From Chromatiales bacterium (GTDB taxonomy: Bacteria; Pseudomonadota; Gammaproteobacteria; Steroidobacterales; GCA-2729495): 64,000 bases of DNA. Location: NCBI GenBank assembly GCA_016789845.1, contig JAEUQA010000060.1, forward strand, positions 1 to 64,000. The letters run 5' to 3'. This document shows, piece after piece, positions 8,038-16,987 of this stretch (positions are counted from its first letter, which is position 1; each line of letters opens with the position of its first letter). Below the pieces are notes generated by a model that worked only from the letters and a program-made list of their open reading frames with translations, searched no databases and had not been told where the DNA came from. The translations under genes were made by a program, and so were the position numbers.

Positions 8038-9093
8038 TCAGCCCTTCCGCAGGGTTTCCTTGACCCGCTTGTCGATCCACTTGAGGAAGTTGGGGTGGTC
8101 GGACATCCCATTCTCCTGGAAGCGGAACTCGAGGCCGGCCAGGTCCTTCTGCAGCTTGGGCTGCAGGCCCTGGGCGTTGATGACGTAGGGGACGACGAGC
8201 ACCTCACGGCCCTGGGCCCGGGCATCGGTCACCAGCTTCCGGAAGGCCTGCACGTTGGCAGCCCGGACTTGCGGTGGGGCGTCGTCCTGGATGTTCAGCG
8301 CATCCACGCTGGCGAACCTGCCCTTCTTCTGCACCCAGGCGGCGAGCTTCCGGACCTCGGCGAGATCGGGCGGGTTGTCCACGTCGTCCTCGGGCCCGTG
8401 GGCAATGATGATCACCGCTTCCTTCCGGCGGTCGGTGCTGAGCGCCTGCGCATGATCGAGCAGGATTTTGGCGATGAGCGGATCGTCGTTGATCGGCTCG
8501 GCCATGAGGATCCGCGCCTTGCTGGTGACCAGCGGCACGGCCACATAGGCCGCCTTGTCCCGCTGGCCGAGGATGTACTGCCACTGCCGGTAGATTGACT
8601 TGTGCTCGCTGGACTCCGGATCCACGGCCACGATGGTGCTGACACCCCGGGCATTCAGGTCATCCACGGCCTGCTGGAGGGCCTCCGAGGTGGTCATCGC
8701 CATGCCGAAGCTGATGGCCGTGGGGCGGGTGCGGGCAATCGGCGCCAGTCGTTCGGTGAAGAGGACGTCCGACGCCTCGTTGATGCCGTGGTTGAGCACG
8801 AGCACGCCGACCTTCCCCTTCGTCCTGTCGGGGCTGATGTACCAGGCGTAGTCCGCCCGCATCATGTTCATGATCATGTGGAGCGCGGGGTCCGGAACCT
8901 TGTCGAACACCGGGATGGCCGCCTTCAGCTTGGCCGTCATCTCCGGGGAATGGTCGTGGGGAATCATCGGGTGGCGCCCGGGCTGGAGCTCGGCGGGCGG
9001 CGCATTCACGTCCGCGGAGTGCAGTACCGGGGCGAACAGCATCACGAGGCAGGAGGCCAGGGCTGCAGTGACGTGTCGATGGTTCTTGTTCAT
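8038..9093 (-). CDS. Exported CbiX/SirB-like (sirohydrochlorin chelatase fold) protein
   Basis: This 351-residue protein starts with a Sec signal peptide (MNKNHRHV, a hydrophobic stretch, VLHSA about residue 26), so it acts outside the cytoplasm. The mature part holds two similar halves, each with an HG motif after a beta strand (GVLVLNHGINEAS and VIIIAHGPEDDVDNP). This recalls the CbiX/CbiK class II chelatase fold, in which such His residues bind the metal. A periplasmic location is odd for sirohydrochlorin chelation and resembles exported CbiK-type proteins proposed to handle haem or metals. The ATG at 9093 has AAGGAG seven bases upstream. Family assignment is by motif recognition only. Confidence 0.65.
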   Translation of the reverse strand: MNKNHRHVTAALASCLVMLFAPVLHSADVNAPPAELQPGRHPMIPHDHSPEMTAKLKAAIPVFDKVPDPALHMIMNMMRADYAWYISPDRTKGKVGVLVLNHGINEASDVLFTERLAPIARTRPTAISFGMAMTTSEALQQAVDDLNARGVSTIVAVDPESSEHKSIYRQWQYILGQRDKAAYVAVPLVTSKARILMAEPINDDPLIAKILLDHAQALSTDRRKEAVIIIAHGPEDDVDNPPDLAEVRKLAAWVQKKGRFASVDALNIQDDAPPQVRAANVQAFRKLVTDARAQGREVLVVPYVINAQGLQPKLQKDLAGLEFRFQENGMSDHPNFLKWIDKRVKETLRKG

Positions 9094-9216
9094 TTCCGCT
9101 CCTTCAATGCCGGATGATGCGGCTGTCCCTCTCGGGGAACTGGCCACGGCGGACTATAGCAGCAAGGCGACGGATCTATGGAAAGTGTCGATAAACGTTC
9201 GCCGGGTGGTCGTCCC

Positions 9217-9242
9217 GTAGGAGCGGCTGAAGCCGCTCCTAC
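9217..9242. repeat. Short REP palindrome covering the xthA stop codon
   Basis: GTAGGAGCGGCT (9217-9228) and its complement AGCCGCTCCTAC (9231-9242) are separated by two bases. This is the same core as the REP pair at 7159-7254. The xthA TAG stop (complement of 9239-9241) is inside the stem, so the hairpin begins as the xthA frame ends. Confidence 0.75.
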
Positions 9243-10000
9243 AGGACGGCGACGACGGGCGCGTGGTCCGACGGCTTGTCCAGCCTGCGCGGTGCCACGT
9301 CGATGGTGGCGCCCGAGCACGTGGCCGCCAGCGCCTGCGACGCCAGGATCAGGTCGATCCGCAGGCCGTGGTTGCGCCGGAAGCCCATCATCCGGTAGTC
9401 CCACCAGGAGAAGGACTTCTCGGGCTGTTCGAAGAGGCGGAAAGTGTCCACCAGGCCCAGGCTCAGCAGGGCCTTGAGCCGCTCCCGTTCGGGTTCGCTG
9501 CACAGGACCTGGCCGCGCCACAGCTCCGGGTCGTGCACGTCCCGGTCCTCGGGCGCGATGTTGAAGTCCCCGACGATGGCGAGGCGCTCGTGGCGCTTCA
9601 GCTCGGCGGCCAGGTAGCCGGCCAGGGCGTCCAGCCAGTCCAGCTTGTAGCGGTACTTGTCGGACCCCACGCTCTGCCCGTTGGGCACGTACACGTTGAT
9701 CACCCGGGTGCCGCCGTAGGTGGCCGCTATCACCCGGCGCTGGTCGTCCGCGAAGTCGGGGATGCCGGTGGACACGTCAGTCGCCTCCTCACGGGAGAGC
9801 AGGGCGACGCCGTTGTAGGCCTTCTGGCCGTCCAGCACGCAGCGGTAACCCGTGGCCTCGATCTCGGCCAGCGGGAACGAGCTGGCCTCGGTCTTGATCT
9901 CCTGCAGCGCGAGCACGTCCGGCTCGTGGGCATTCAGCCAGTCCACGACGTGGGCCAGGCGCTGGCGGATGGAGTTGACGTTCCAGGAGGCGAGCTTCAT
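9239..10000 (-). CDS. xthA: Exodeoxyribonuclease III
   Basis: This 253-residue exonuclease III/AP endonuclease acts in base excision repair, cutting at abasic sites and degrading duplex DNA 3'-5'. Family motifs are all present: the N-terminal LASWNVNSIRQRL, the metal-binding Glu in LALQEIKTE, the VYVPNG region with Tyr, GDFNIAPEDRDVHDP (Asp, Asn), WWDYR, and the C-terminal SDHAPV with the catalytic His. Start at the ATG at 10000 (MKLASWN); an in-frame TTG two codons upstream is less likely. It is a single gene divergent from the peroxidase pair. Confidence 0.95.
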   Translation of the reverse strand: MKLASWNVNSIRQRLAHVVDWLNAHEPDVLALQEIKTEASSFPLAEIEATGYRCVLDGQKAYNGVALLSREEATDVSTGIPDFADDQRRVIAATYGGTRVINVYVPNGQSVGSDKYRYKLDWLDALAGYLAAELKRHERLAIVGDFNIAPEDRDVHDPELWRGQVLCSEPERERLKALLSLGLVDTFRLFEQPEKSFSWWDYRMMGFRRNHGLRIDLILASQALAATCSGATIDVAPRRLDKPSDHAPVVAVL

Positions 10001-10132
10001 GGGCAATGCGTACCTGCGTAAGTGAATTCCCCAATACCCCGGCGGGCGTTGGCACGCAACCCTGAGACCCTCGGGGCCCAGCGCGGGCGGGGTGGTCCTG
10101 CCCGGCGCGGCGTTCCCTGAATGGAGAGTGCC

Positions 10133-11170
10133 ATGAGAACTCCCGCGTTACTCGCCATGCTGGCCAGCCTGGTGGCGCCGGCCGCCGGAATCGCCGCAGA
10201 TTCCCTCATGCAGGCGGCCCAGGCCCAGTTCAAGCCGATTCCCGCCCAGCCGCCGGCCTTGCCGGGCAACCCCGCGTCGCCGGCCAGGGTTGAGCTCGGG
10301 AAGATGCTGTTCTTCGACCCGCGGCTCTCCGCCAGCCATACGATCAGCTGCAACTCCTGCCACAACGTCGGCCTGGCCGGCGTGGACGTGGCGGAGAAGT
10401 CGATCGGGCACAAGTGGCAGAAGGGGGGCCGCAATTCGCCGACGGTCTTCAATGCCGTGTTCAACACTGCCCAGTTCTGGGACGGGCGCGCCAAGGACCT
10501 GGAGGAGCAGGCCGGCGGCCCCATGGTCAATCCGATCGAGATGGCCTCGCCGAAGGAGCACGTGACCGAGCAGCTTCGCGGCATCCCCGGCTACGTGGCG
10601 GCCTTCAAGGCTGCCTTCCCCGGTGAAGCCAGCCCCGTCACCCTGGCCAACGCCCAGAAGGCCATCGCCGTCTTCGAAGCCACGCTGATCACTCCCAACG
10701 CGCCCTTCGACCGGTACCTGAAGGGCGATGCCGCCGCCCTGAACGCCAACCAGACCGCCGGACTGAAGCTCTTCATGGACAAGGGCTGCGCCGCCTGCCA
10801 CAACGGCATCAACGTGGGCGGGGGCCGGTACGCGCCGTTCGGCATCGTGGAGAAGCCGGGCGCCGAGCTTCTGCCCGCCGACGACAAGGGCCGCTTCGCG
10901 GTGACGAAGACCGCCGGCGACGAATACGTCTTCAAGGTGCCGACGCTCCGGAACATCGAGCTGACGGCGCCATACTTCCATACGGGAAGGTCCTGGGACC
11001 TGCGCCAGGCCGTCGGGGTCATGGCATCCAGCCAGCTCGGGTTGCCGGTGACCGACGATGAAGCGCGCAAGATCGTTGCTTTCCTCGAGGCACTCACGGG
11101 AGACCAGCCGAAGATCGTCTACCCGGTGCTGCCGCCCAGCGTCGCCACAACCCCGCGGCCGCAGCCCTAG
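10133..11170 (+). CDS. Di-haem cytochrome c peroxidase, copy 1
   Basis: This periplasmic protein of about 345 residues has a Sec signal peptide (cleavage near GIAA). It carries two haem c motifs, CNSCH early and CAACH in the second half, the hallmark of bacterial CcpA/MauG-type peroxidases that reduce H2O2 with electrons from cytochrome c. The loop GHKWQKGGRNSP supplies the distal His of the N-terminal haem, NPIEM the conserved Glu, and VMASSQLG the Met ligand of the C-terminal haem. I prefer ATG 10133 over 10121 because GGAG precedes it. A paralogue follows 91 bases downstream. Confidence 0.92.
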   Translation: MRTPALLAMLASLVAPAAGIAADSLMQAAQAQFKPIPAQPPALPGNPASPARVELGKMLFFDPRLSASHTISCNSCHNVGLAGVDVAEKSIGHKWQKGGRNSPTVFNAVFNTAQFWDGRAKDLEEQAGGPMVNPIEMASPKEHVTEQLRGIPGYVAAFKAAFPGEASPVTLANAQKAIAVFEATLITPNAPFDRYLKGDAAALNANQTAGLKLFMDKGCAACHNGINVGGGRYAPFGIVEKPGAELLPADDKGRFAVTKTAGDEYVFKVPTLRNIELTAPYFHTGRSWDLRQAVGVMASSQLGLPVTDDEARKIVAFLEALTGDQPKIVYPVLPPSVATTPRPQP

Positions 11171-11261
11171 ACCGGCCGGCGCGGCACTCGCCGGCGCTCG
11201 AAACCGGGAGAGCGCCGGGTTACGCTCCCGTGGGTCAGCCGCCAGTCACGGGACTCCAGTC

Positions 11262-12293
11262 ATGCGCCGGCCCCTCTCGTTCAGCCTGATCGTGATGCTG
11301 CTGGCCACGGACCCTGCACACGCGGCCGATGACCTGCTCGCCACGGCCCGGGCCCGCTTCCAGCCCATCCCGCTCAGGGCACCGGCCCTGCCGGGCAATC
11401 CCGCCACGCCCGCGAAGCTGGAGCTCGGCCGGATGCTGTACTTCGACCCGCGGGTCTCCGCGAGCCGCCCCGGCAGCTGCAACTCCTGCCACAACGTGGG
11501 CCTGGGCGGCGCGGATGGCGGGGAGACGGCGATCGGCCACAGCTGGCAGAAAGGTGGCCGCAACGTGCCGACCGCCTACAACGCCGTGTTCAACACGGCC
11601 CGGTTCTGGGACGGCCGCGCCCAGGACCTGGACGACGAGGCCGGCGGCCAGGCCTTCAATCCCGTCGAGCTGGCCCTGCCCCGGGACCAGCTGAACGCGC
11701 AGCTCGCCGCCATTCCCGGTTACCTGGCCGCCTTTCGGGCCGCGTTCCCGGGTGAGTCCGCGCCGGTCACGCTGGCCAACGCGCAGAAGGCCATCGCGGT
11801 GTTCCAGGCCACGCTGATCACCCCGAACGCGCCCTTCGACAGGTACCTGCGGGGCGATGCCTACGCGCTCAACGCCGCGCAGAAGGACGGCCTGAGGCTT
11901 TTCATCAGCAAGGGCTGCGCCGAGTGCCATGACGGCATGAACCTGGGCGGCACGCGGTACGCGCCGTTCGGGATCCTGGAGCGGCCCGGCGCCGACGTGC
12001 TGCCCCGGACCGACAAGGGCCGCTTCATGGTCACGGACACCGTGGGCGACCAGTACGTGTTCAAGGTGCCGCAGCTGCGGAACATCGCCCTGACCGCGCC
12101 GTACTTCCATTCCGGCCGCGCCTGGGACCTGGCCCAGGCGGTGGCGGTGATGGCCGCGAGCCAGATCGGCGCGCCGGTGAGCGACGAGGAGAACGCGCGG
12201 ATCACGGCCTTCCTGGAGAGCCTGACGGGGGAGTTGCCGCGGGTTACCTACCCGATCCTGCCAGCCGCGGTCGGCCCTCCGCCCACGCCCTAG
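11262..12293 (+). CDS. Di-haem cytochrome c peroxidase, copy 2 (tandem paralogue)
   Basis: This protein of about 343 residues is collinear with the upstream peroxidase. It has its own signal peptide (cleavage near AHA), haem motifs CNSCH and CAECH, distal His in GHSWQKGGRN, Glu in NPVEL and VMAASQIG. All haem ligands look intact in both copies, so both should be active. They may differ in electron donor or redox tuning; for example NPIEM is NPVEL here. The ATG at 11262 begins a clear signal peptide, although the Shine-Dalgarno is weak. The TAG stop at 12291-12293 overlaps the stop of convergent prlC in a shared CCTAGG. Confidence 0.92.
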   Translation: MRRPLSFSLIVMLLATDPAHAADDLLATARARFQPIPLRAPALPGNPATPAKLELGRMLYFDPRVSASRPGSCNSCHNVGLGGADGGETAIGHSWQKGGRNVPTAYNAVFNTARFWDGRAQDLDDEAGGQAFNPVELALPRDQLNAQLAAIPGYLAAFRAAFPGESAPVTLANAQKAIAVFQATLITPNAPFDRYLRGDAYALNAAQKDGLRLFISKGCAECHDGMNLGGTRYAPFGILERPGADVLPRTDKGRFMVTDTVGDQYVFKVPQLRNIALTAPYFHSGRAWDLAQAVAVMAASQIGAPVSDEENARITAFLESLTGELPRVTYPILPAAVGPPPTP

Positions 12294-14323
12294 GCGCGAC
12301 TGATCCCCGACTGCCTGAGCAGCGCGTCCACGTGGGCGGGCCGGCCGCGGAAGGCCACGAAGGCCTCGGCGATGTCCCGGGAGCCGCCGATCTCCAGCAC
12401 CTGCTCCCGGAAGCGCCGGGCCAGCGCCGGGTCGAACAGCCCGGCTTCCTCGAAGGCGGCAAAGGCGTCGGCGGCCAGCACCTCCGCCCACTTGTAGCTG
12501 TAGTAGCCGGCCGCGTAGCCGCCGCCGAAGATGTGGGTGAAGGCGTGGGCAAAGCGGTTCCACTCCGGGGGCCTGATCACGGCGACCGCGTCGCGCACCT
12601 CGGCGAGGATGTCCATGAGCCGGGAGCCGTGGGCGGGGTCGTACTCGGCGTGGATGCGCAGGTCGAAAAGCGCGAACTCCAGCTGGCGAACCATGGCCAG
12701 CGCCGACTGGAAGTTCTTCGACTCCCGGAGGGAAGCGAGGATCGAAGCGGGCAGCGGCTCGCCGGTCTGGTAGTGGCCCGAGCACAGGGCCACCACCTCC
12801 GGCTCCCAGGCGAAGGTCTCCATGAACTGGCTCGGCAGCTCCACCGCGTCCCAGGGCACGCCATTGATGCCGCCCACGCTCGGGTAGTCGATGCGCGTGA
12901 GCAGGTGGTGCAGCACATGGCCCATCTCGTGGAAGACCGTGACCATCTCGTCGTGGGTGATCAGGCAGGGCGTGTCCGCCGTCGGCAGCGAGAAGTTGCA
13001 GACCAGGTGGGCCACCGGCACCTGCAGGCCCGAGCTATCCCGGAGGCGGTTGAGGCACTGGTCCATCCAGGCGCCGGAGCGCTTGGTGGAGCGGGCGTAG
13101 AAGTCGGTGAAGAAGCCCCCGACCTCCCGGCCAGACGCATCGACCAGCCGGAAGTACTCCACGTGGGGCTCCCAGGCGTCCACGCCGGCGACCGGCTCGA
13201 TGCGGATGCCGTAGAGCTTCTCCACCACCTGGAAGAGACCCGACAGCACGGTCGGCAGCGGGAAGTAGGGGCGCAGCGCCTCGTCGGAAATCGAGTACTT
13301 CTGGTGGCGCAGCTTCTCGGAGTAGTAGGCGATGTCCCAGGGCTCGAGCTCCCGGCCGGCAAAGGCCTCCAGCTCGGCGAGCTCGCGCCGGGCGGCATTA
13401 CGGGAATGCCTGACCAGTTCGACCAGGAAATCCCGCACCTCGGCCACTGACTTCGCCATCTTGGTGGCCAGGGAGTAGGCCGCGAAGTTCGGGTAGCCGA
13501 TGATGTTGGCCGCCTCGTGCCGGAGCGCGAGGATCTGTTCGATGAGCGCGCTGTTGTCATGGCCCGGTGAGTAGTCGGCCTCGTCCGACGCGCGGGTGCC
13601 CCAGCCCCGGTAGACGGACTTGCGCAGCTCCCGGTCGTCGGCGTGGGTGACCACGGCCACGTAGGTGGGCTGGTCGAGCTGGAAGAGCCAGCCCGGCCTG
13701 CCCGCAACCCGGGCCCGCTCCGCCGCCGGCTCGAGCACCATCGCCGGCACGCCGCGCACCCGGGACGCATCGGAGATGTGCAGGGACCAGGCGGCGGCCG
13801 AGTCGAGCACGTTCTGCTCGAAGCTGGCCTCGGCGGTCGAGAGTTCTTCCATGATCACCTTGAAGCGGGCCTTCTGGTCCGGCGGCAGGTGCACGCCGGA
13901 GAGCCGGAAGTCGCGGATCGCCAGCTCGAGCAGGCGGCTGGCGCCTTCGCCCGGCCCGGCCGATGCCTGCTCACCCAGGCGCCTGTAGAGCTCATAGAGG
14001 CGCTGGTTGTGGCCCATCTCCGTCTCGTACCGGGAGATGGCGGGGAGGCACGCGTTGTACGCGGCCCGCAGCTCCGGCGAGTTGGCCACGGACTGCAGGT
14101 GCCGGACCGGCGACCAGACCCGGTGCAGCCGATCGCTGAGCCGCTCGATGGGCAGCACGGCGGCGTCGAACTCCAGTTCGAGCTGGTCGGCGGCCGCCAG
14201 CAGCTGCTCGAGCTCGGCGCGATTGGCGTCCAGCGTGGCGAGCACGGCGTCTTCCACGTGCTCCGGCCGGATGCGGTCGAAGGCGGGCAGTCCTGAGGCG
14301 GCGAGGAGCGGGTTGTTCTGCAT
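12290..14323 (-). CDS. prlC: Oligopeptidase A (M3 family metallopeptidase)
   Basis: This 677-residue cytoplasmic zinc oligopeptidase degrades short peptides, including cleaved signal peptides. The zinc site HEMGH is at about residues 465-469 (VFHEMGHVLHHLL), followed by the third-ligand helix with ELPSQFMETFAWE. The C-terminal HIFGGGYAAGYYSYKWAEVLAADAF segment is diagnostic of the M3A family. Length is normal for PrlC/OpdA. Start is ATG at 14323. It is divergent from gor with a 98-base spacer and convergent with the second peroxidase, sharing the bases of the two stop codons. Confidence 0.96.
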   Translation of the reverse strand: MQNNPLLAASGLPAFDRIRPEHVEDAVLATLDANRAELEQLLAAADQLELEFDAAVLPIERLSDRLHRVWSPVRHLQSVANSPELRAAYNACLPAISRYETEMGHNQRLYELYRRLGEQASAGPGEGASRLLELAIRDFRLSGVHLPPDQKARFKVIMEELSTAEASFEQNVLDSAAAWSLHISDASRVRGVPAMVLEPAAERARVAGRPGWLFQLDQPTYVAVVTHADDRELRKSVYRGWGTRASDEADYSPGHDNSALIEQILALRHEAANIIGYPNFAAYSLATKMAKSVAEVRDFLVELVRHSRNAARRELAELEAFAGRELEPWDIAYYSEKLRHQKYSISDEALRPYFPLPTVLSGLFQVVEKLYGIRIEPVAGVDAWEPHVEYFRLVDASGREVGGFFTDFYARSTKRSGAWMDQCLNRLRDSSGLQVPVAHLVCNFSLPTADTPCLITHDEMVTVFHEMGHVLHHLLTRIDYPSVGGINGVPWDAVELPSQFMETFAWEPEVVALCSGHYQTGEPLPASILASLRESKNFQSALAMVRQLEFALFDLRIHAEYDPAHGSRLMDILAEVRDAVAVIRPPEWNRFAHAFTHIFGGGYAAGYYSYKWAEVLAADAFAAFEEAGLFDPALARRFREQVLEIGGSRDIAEAFVAFRGRPAHVDALLRQSGISRA

Positions 14324-14370
14324 CGGGAAATGCTAACGGAAAAGCGCTCCGCGGCCCACACAACCGCCTT

Positions 14371-14379
14371 GCTACACTC
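14371..14379 (+). promoter_or_regulatory. Possible extended -10 promoter of gor
   Basis: TGC followed by TACACT (14374-14379) resembles an extended -10 element, 43 bases before the gor start in the prlC/gor divergent region. No convincing -35 hexamer is visible. This rests on pattern alone. Confidence 0.3.
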
Positions 14380-14421
14380 CCGGGCCGTGTGACGACCACC
14401 TGAGCCAGCAGGGCCCGCAGC

Positions 14422-15768
14422 ATGACCGAGCAGTTCGACCTCATCACCATCGGCGGCGGCAGCGGCGGCCTCGCCGCCGCCCAGCGCGCGGCCGAGTACG
14501 GCGCCAAGGTGGCGCTCATCGAGCCGGCGCCGCTGGGCGGCACCTGCGTGAACGTAGGTTGCGTGCCGAAGAAGATCACCTTCAACGCCGCCAGCCTGGC
14601 CCACGCGCTGGACGACGCGCGGGACTATGGCTTCGACCTGGTGGTCAAGGGCCACGACTGGGCCGGCTTCGTGGCCAAGCGGTCGGCCTACGTGCAGCGG
14701 CTGAACGGGATCTACGAGCGGAACCTGGCGAAGAAGGGCATCGCGCACATCGCGGCCCGGGCCCGGTTCACGGGGCCGCACACCGTCGAGGCCGGCGGCC
14801 GGGTGCTGTCGGGCAGGCACATCGTCGTGGCCACCGGCGGGCGGCCGTCAGTGCCGCAGATTCCCGGGCGCGAGCTCGGCTACGTGTCCGACGACTTCTT
14901 CGGCCTCACCACCCGGCCCCAGCGGGTGGCCATCGTGGGCTCGGGCTACATCGCGGTCGAGTTCGGCGGGGCACTCCGGGCGCTCGGCTCCGAGGTGACG
15001 CTGCTGGCCCGCCACGACAGCGTGCTGCGCCACTTCGACGAGTACCTGCAGCAGGGCCTGCTCCGGGCGCTGGCCGAGGACGGCATCCGCTTCGTCGGCC
15101 ATGCCACGCCGTCGGCCCTTGCCCGCGGCAAGGACGGCCTGGAACTGTCCACCGCCGACGGTCGCAGCCACGGTCCCTTCGACGCGGTCTTCTGGGCGAT
15201 CGGGCGCGAGCCCTGCACCGCCGACCTGGATCTCACCGCCGCCGGCGTCCTTACCGACGCCCAGGGTTTCGTTACCACCGACGGGTTCCAGGTGACGAAC
15301 GTGCCGCACATCTACGCGGTGGGCGACGTCACCGGCCGGGATGCACTCACGCCCGTGGCCATCGCCGCGGGCCGCCGCACCGCCGACCGCGTGTTCGGCG
15401 GCATGGCGGGTCGTCACCTGGACTACGCGAACATCCCCACGGTGATCTTCAGCCACCCGCCCATCGGCACCTGCGGCCTCAGCGAGGCGGTGGCCCGGGA
15501 GCGTTTCGGCGCTGCCGTGAAGGTCTACACCGCCGAGTTCGTCCCCCTCTACAACGGCATCACCGACCACAAGCCGAAGACCCGCATGAAGCTGGTCACC
15601 GCGGGCGCGGAGGGGAAGGTCCTGGGCTGCCACATCATCGGCCCCGGCGCCGACGAGATGCTGCAGGGCTTCGCCGTGGCGATCCGCATGGGCGCCACCA
15701 AGCGCGACTTCGACGACACGGTGGCGATCCATCCCACCGCGTCGGAAGAACTCGTGACGATGCGGTAG
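14422..15768 (+). CDS. gor: Glutathione-disulfide reductase
   Basis: This 448-residue FAD flavoprotein reduces glutathione disulfide with NADPH. It has the FAD-binding [17 protein letters not shown], the redox-active disulfide in [13 protein letters not shown], the NAD(P) fold [15 protein letters not shown], the second FAD motif IYAVGDVTG, and the dimer-interface active-site His in HPTASEE. Together with S-formylglutathione hydrolase and a GST in this window it fits an active glutathione system. Start is ATG at 14422. Its TAG stop at 15766-15768 directly abuts the left end of the RAYT element. Confidence 0.95.
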   Translation: MTEQFDLITIGGGSGGLAAAQRAAEYGAKVALIEPAPLGGTCVNVGCVPKKITFNAASLAHALDDARDYGFDLVVKGHDWAGFVAKRSAYVQRLNGIYERNLAKKGIAHIAARARFTGPHTVEAGGRVLSGRHIVVATGGRPSVPQIPGRELGYVSDDFFGLTTRPQRVAIVGSGYIAVEFGGALRALGSEVTLLARHDSVLRHFDEYLQQGLLRALAEDGIRFVGHATPSALARGKDGLELSTADGRSHGPFDAVFWAIGREPCTADLDLTAAGVLTDAQGFVTTDGFQVTNVPHIYAVGDVTGRDALTPVAIAAGRRTADRVFGGMAGRHLDYANIPTVIFSHPPIGTCGLSEAVARERFGAAVKVYTAEFVPLYNGITDHKPKTRMKLVTAGAEGKVLGCHIIGPGADEMLQGFAVAIRMGATKRDFDDTVAIHPTASEELVTMR

Positions 15769-15817
15769 TTGGGGACATGCTTATTTTCTGGGAGCCGCGG
15801 TCCGCCATGGGGTTCCA

Positions 15818-16105
15818 CTACCAGTGACATTTCCTGCCCTTGAGTTCATAGCTCTCGACTATTCCGGCAGTGTCGTACCCCAATTGGACTTCGCACTCCT
15901 CCTTGGCGTGGCCGACGTGGACAGACTTGCCGTTCGTGGCTGGCAGCACCTTAGGCTGGTAGCCAGCAAGTTTTTGTGCGCTTCCCGGTCGTTCGGCGAA
16001 TTCAACGCGCCTCGAAACTGGAGTTCCAATTAGTTGGTCGTAATGACGTGTAGCGCTTGCGACCGATGGACATCCCGCGAGTAGAGGAAGGGCTACGCAC
16101 GGCAG
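15818..16105 (-). CDS. Small putative lipoprotein, N-terminus unresolved
   Basis: Reading the minus strand from 16105 gives an open frame with a lipobox, LPLLAGC (Cys codon at 16070-16072), then about 83 residues including HYDQLIGTPV, a VLPATNGK region, and two C-terminal cysteines (KEECEVQLGYD, LKGRKCHW) before TAG at 15818-15820. This resembles small outer-membrane lipoproteins with a C-terminal Cys pair. There is no ATG, GTG or TTG before the lipobox; an in-frame TGA lies at 16133-16135. Only CTG at 16105 is available, giving a very short signal peptide. An ATG at 16155 lies in another frame, so a frameshift that broke the 5' end is plausible. It sits inside the RAYT element, antisense to nothing known. 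Confidence 0.5.
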   Translation of the reverse strand: MPCVALPLLAGCPSVASATRHYDQLIGTPVSRRVEFAERPGSAQKLAGYQPKVLPATNGKSVHVGHAKEECEVQLGYDTAGIVESYELKGRKCHW

Positions 16106-16282
16106 CGCCTTTCCCCGAGATCCTTTGGGACTTCACGGTTATCTCCGATTCTCATTGGGTCCAGGATCGCCCGGTCCGGCGGCCTTCCGAACCTAAACGC
16201 AGGACCATGGGACGGGCGAATCCCCGAACATTGGCCAGGTTCTCGTCGTGCCTGGGCCCGCTCTGTCGCTTACTGTCCCCGC

Positions 16283-16987
16283 ATGCCAAGGACCGCACGC
16301 AGCATCCATGCCGGCCTGTACTACCATGTCCTGAATCGCGGCAATAACCGGGCAACCGTATTCACCAGCCCGGAAGATTTCGACGGCTTCCTGCGCCTGG
16401 TGAAGCGCGCGCAAGCGCGTCGCTCCGTGGACATCTTTGCCGCCTGCCTGATGCCGAACCACTTTCATCTGGTTGTACGGCCCGGCGTGGCCAGCGATCT
16501 TTCAGCCTGGGTACACTGGCTGCTCACTACCCACGCGAAGCGTCATCACCGTCAACGGGCCTCGTCCGGGCGGATCTGGACGAGCCGCTTCAAGGCGTTT
16601 CCCATTCAGGATGATCGTCACCTGCTGACGGTCGTCCGTTACGTCGAACGCAACGCCCTTCGAGCCGCTCTGGTAACAAGTGCCGAAGACTGGCCCTGGG
16701 GCAGTCTCAGCTGGCGCTTCGAGGAGCGACCGAAACTCAGTCTGGCGCCCTTGCCGATCCAGCTCCCGGCCGACTGGGCTGACTTCGTCAATGCGCCGCA
16801 GACGGCGGCGGAGCTCGCCGAGGTCCGTCGTTGCGTGAATCGGGGACGCCCCTTCGGCGACTCGGCCTGGGTTCAGCAGACTGCACCGGAACTCGGGTTG
16901 GACCACACGCTGGGACGGCGAGGACGCCCGCGTAAGCCACAGCAGGGGAAAGGCACGGACGTTATTCCTATTGCGTCGCCAAAATGA
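16283..16987 (+). CDS. REP-associated tyrosine transposase (RAYT, Y1 family)
   Basis: This 234-residue protein of the Y1/IS200-like family has AGLYYHVLNRGNNRATVF at the N-terminus, the metal-binding HUH-type motif in MPNHFHLVV, the YWRV-like WTSRFKAF region, and the putative catalytic Tyr in VVRYVERNALRA. The C-terminal basic tail (RRGRPRKPQQGKG) is usual for RAYTs. Such enzymes cut and join single-stranded REP hairpins and are normally single-copy and vertically inherited. Start is ATG at 16283. The stop codon lies in the right inverted end of the element. The palindrome at 2159-2203 is the likely cognate substrate. Confidence 0.9.
   Translation: MPRTARSIHAGLYYHVLNRGNNRATVFTSPEDFDGFLRLVKRAQARRSVDIFAACLMPNHFHLVVRPGVASDLSAWVHWLLTTHAKRHHRQRASSGRIWTSRFKAFPIQDDRHLLTVVRYVERNALRAALVTSAEDWPWGSLSWRFEERPKLSLAPLPIQLPADWADFVNAPQTAAELAEVRRCVNRGRPFGDSAWVQQTAPELGLDHTLGRRGRPRKPQQGKGTDVIPIASPK

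Noticed and set aside
15824..16033. A 69-codon plus-strand frame inside the RAYT unit
   Set aside because: It is the antisense of the lipoprotein-like frame and lacks a ribosome binding site; the minus-strand reading has a lipobox and a paired-Cys tail.
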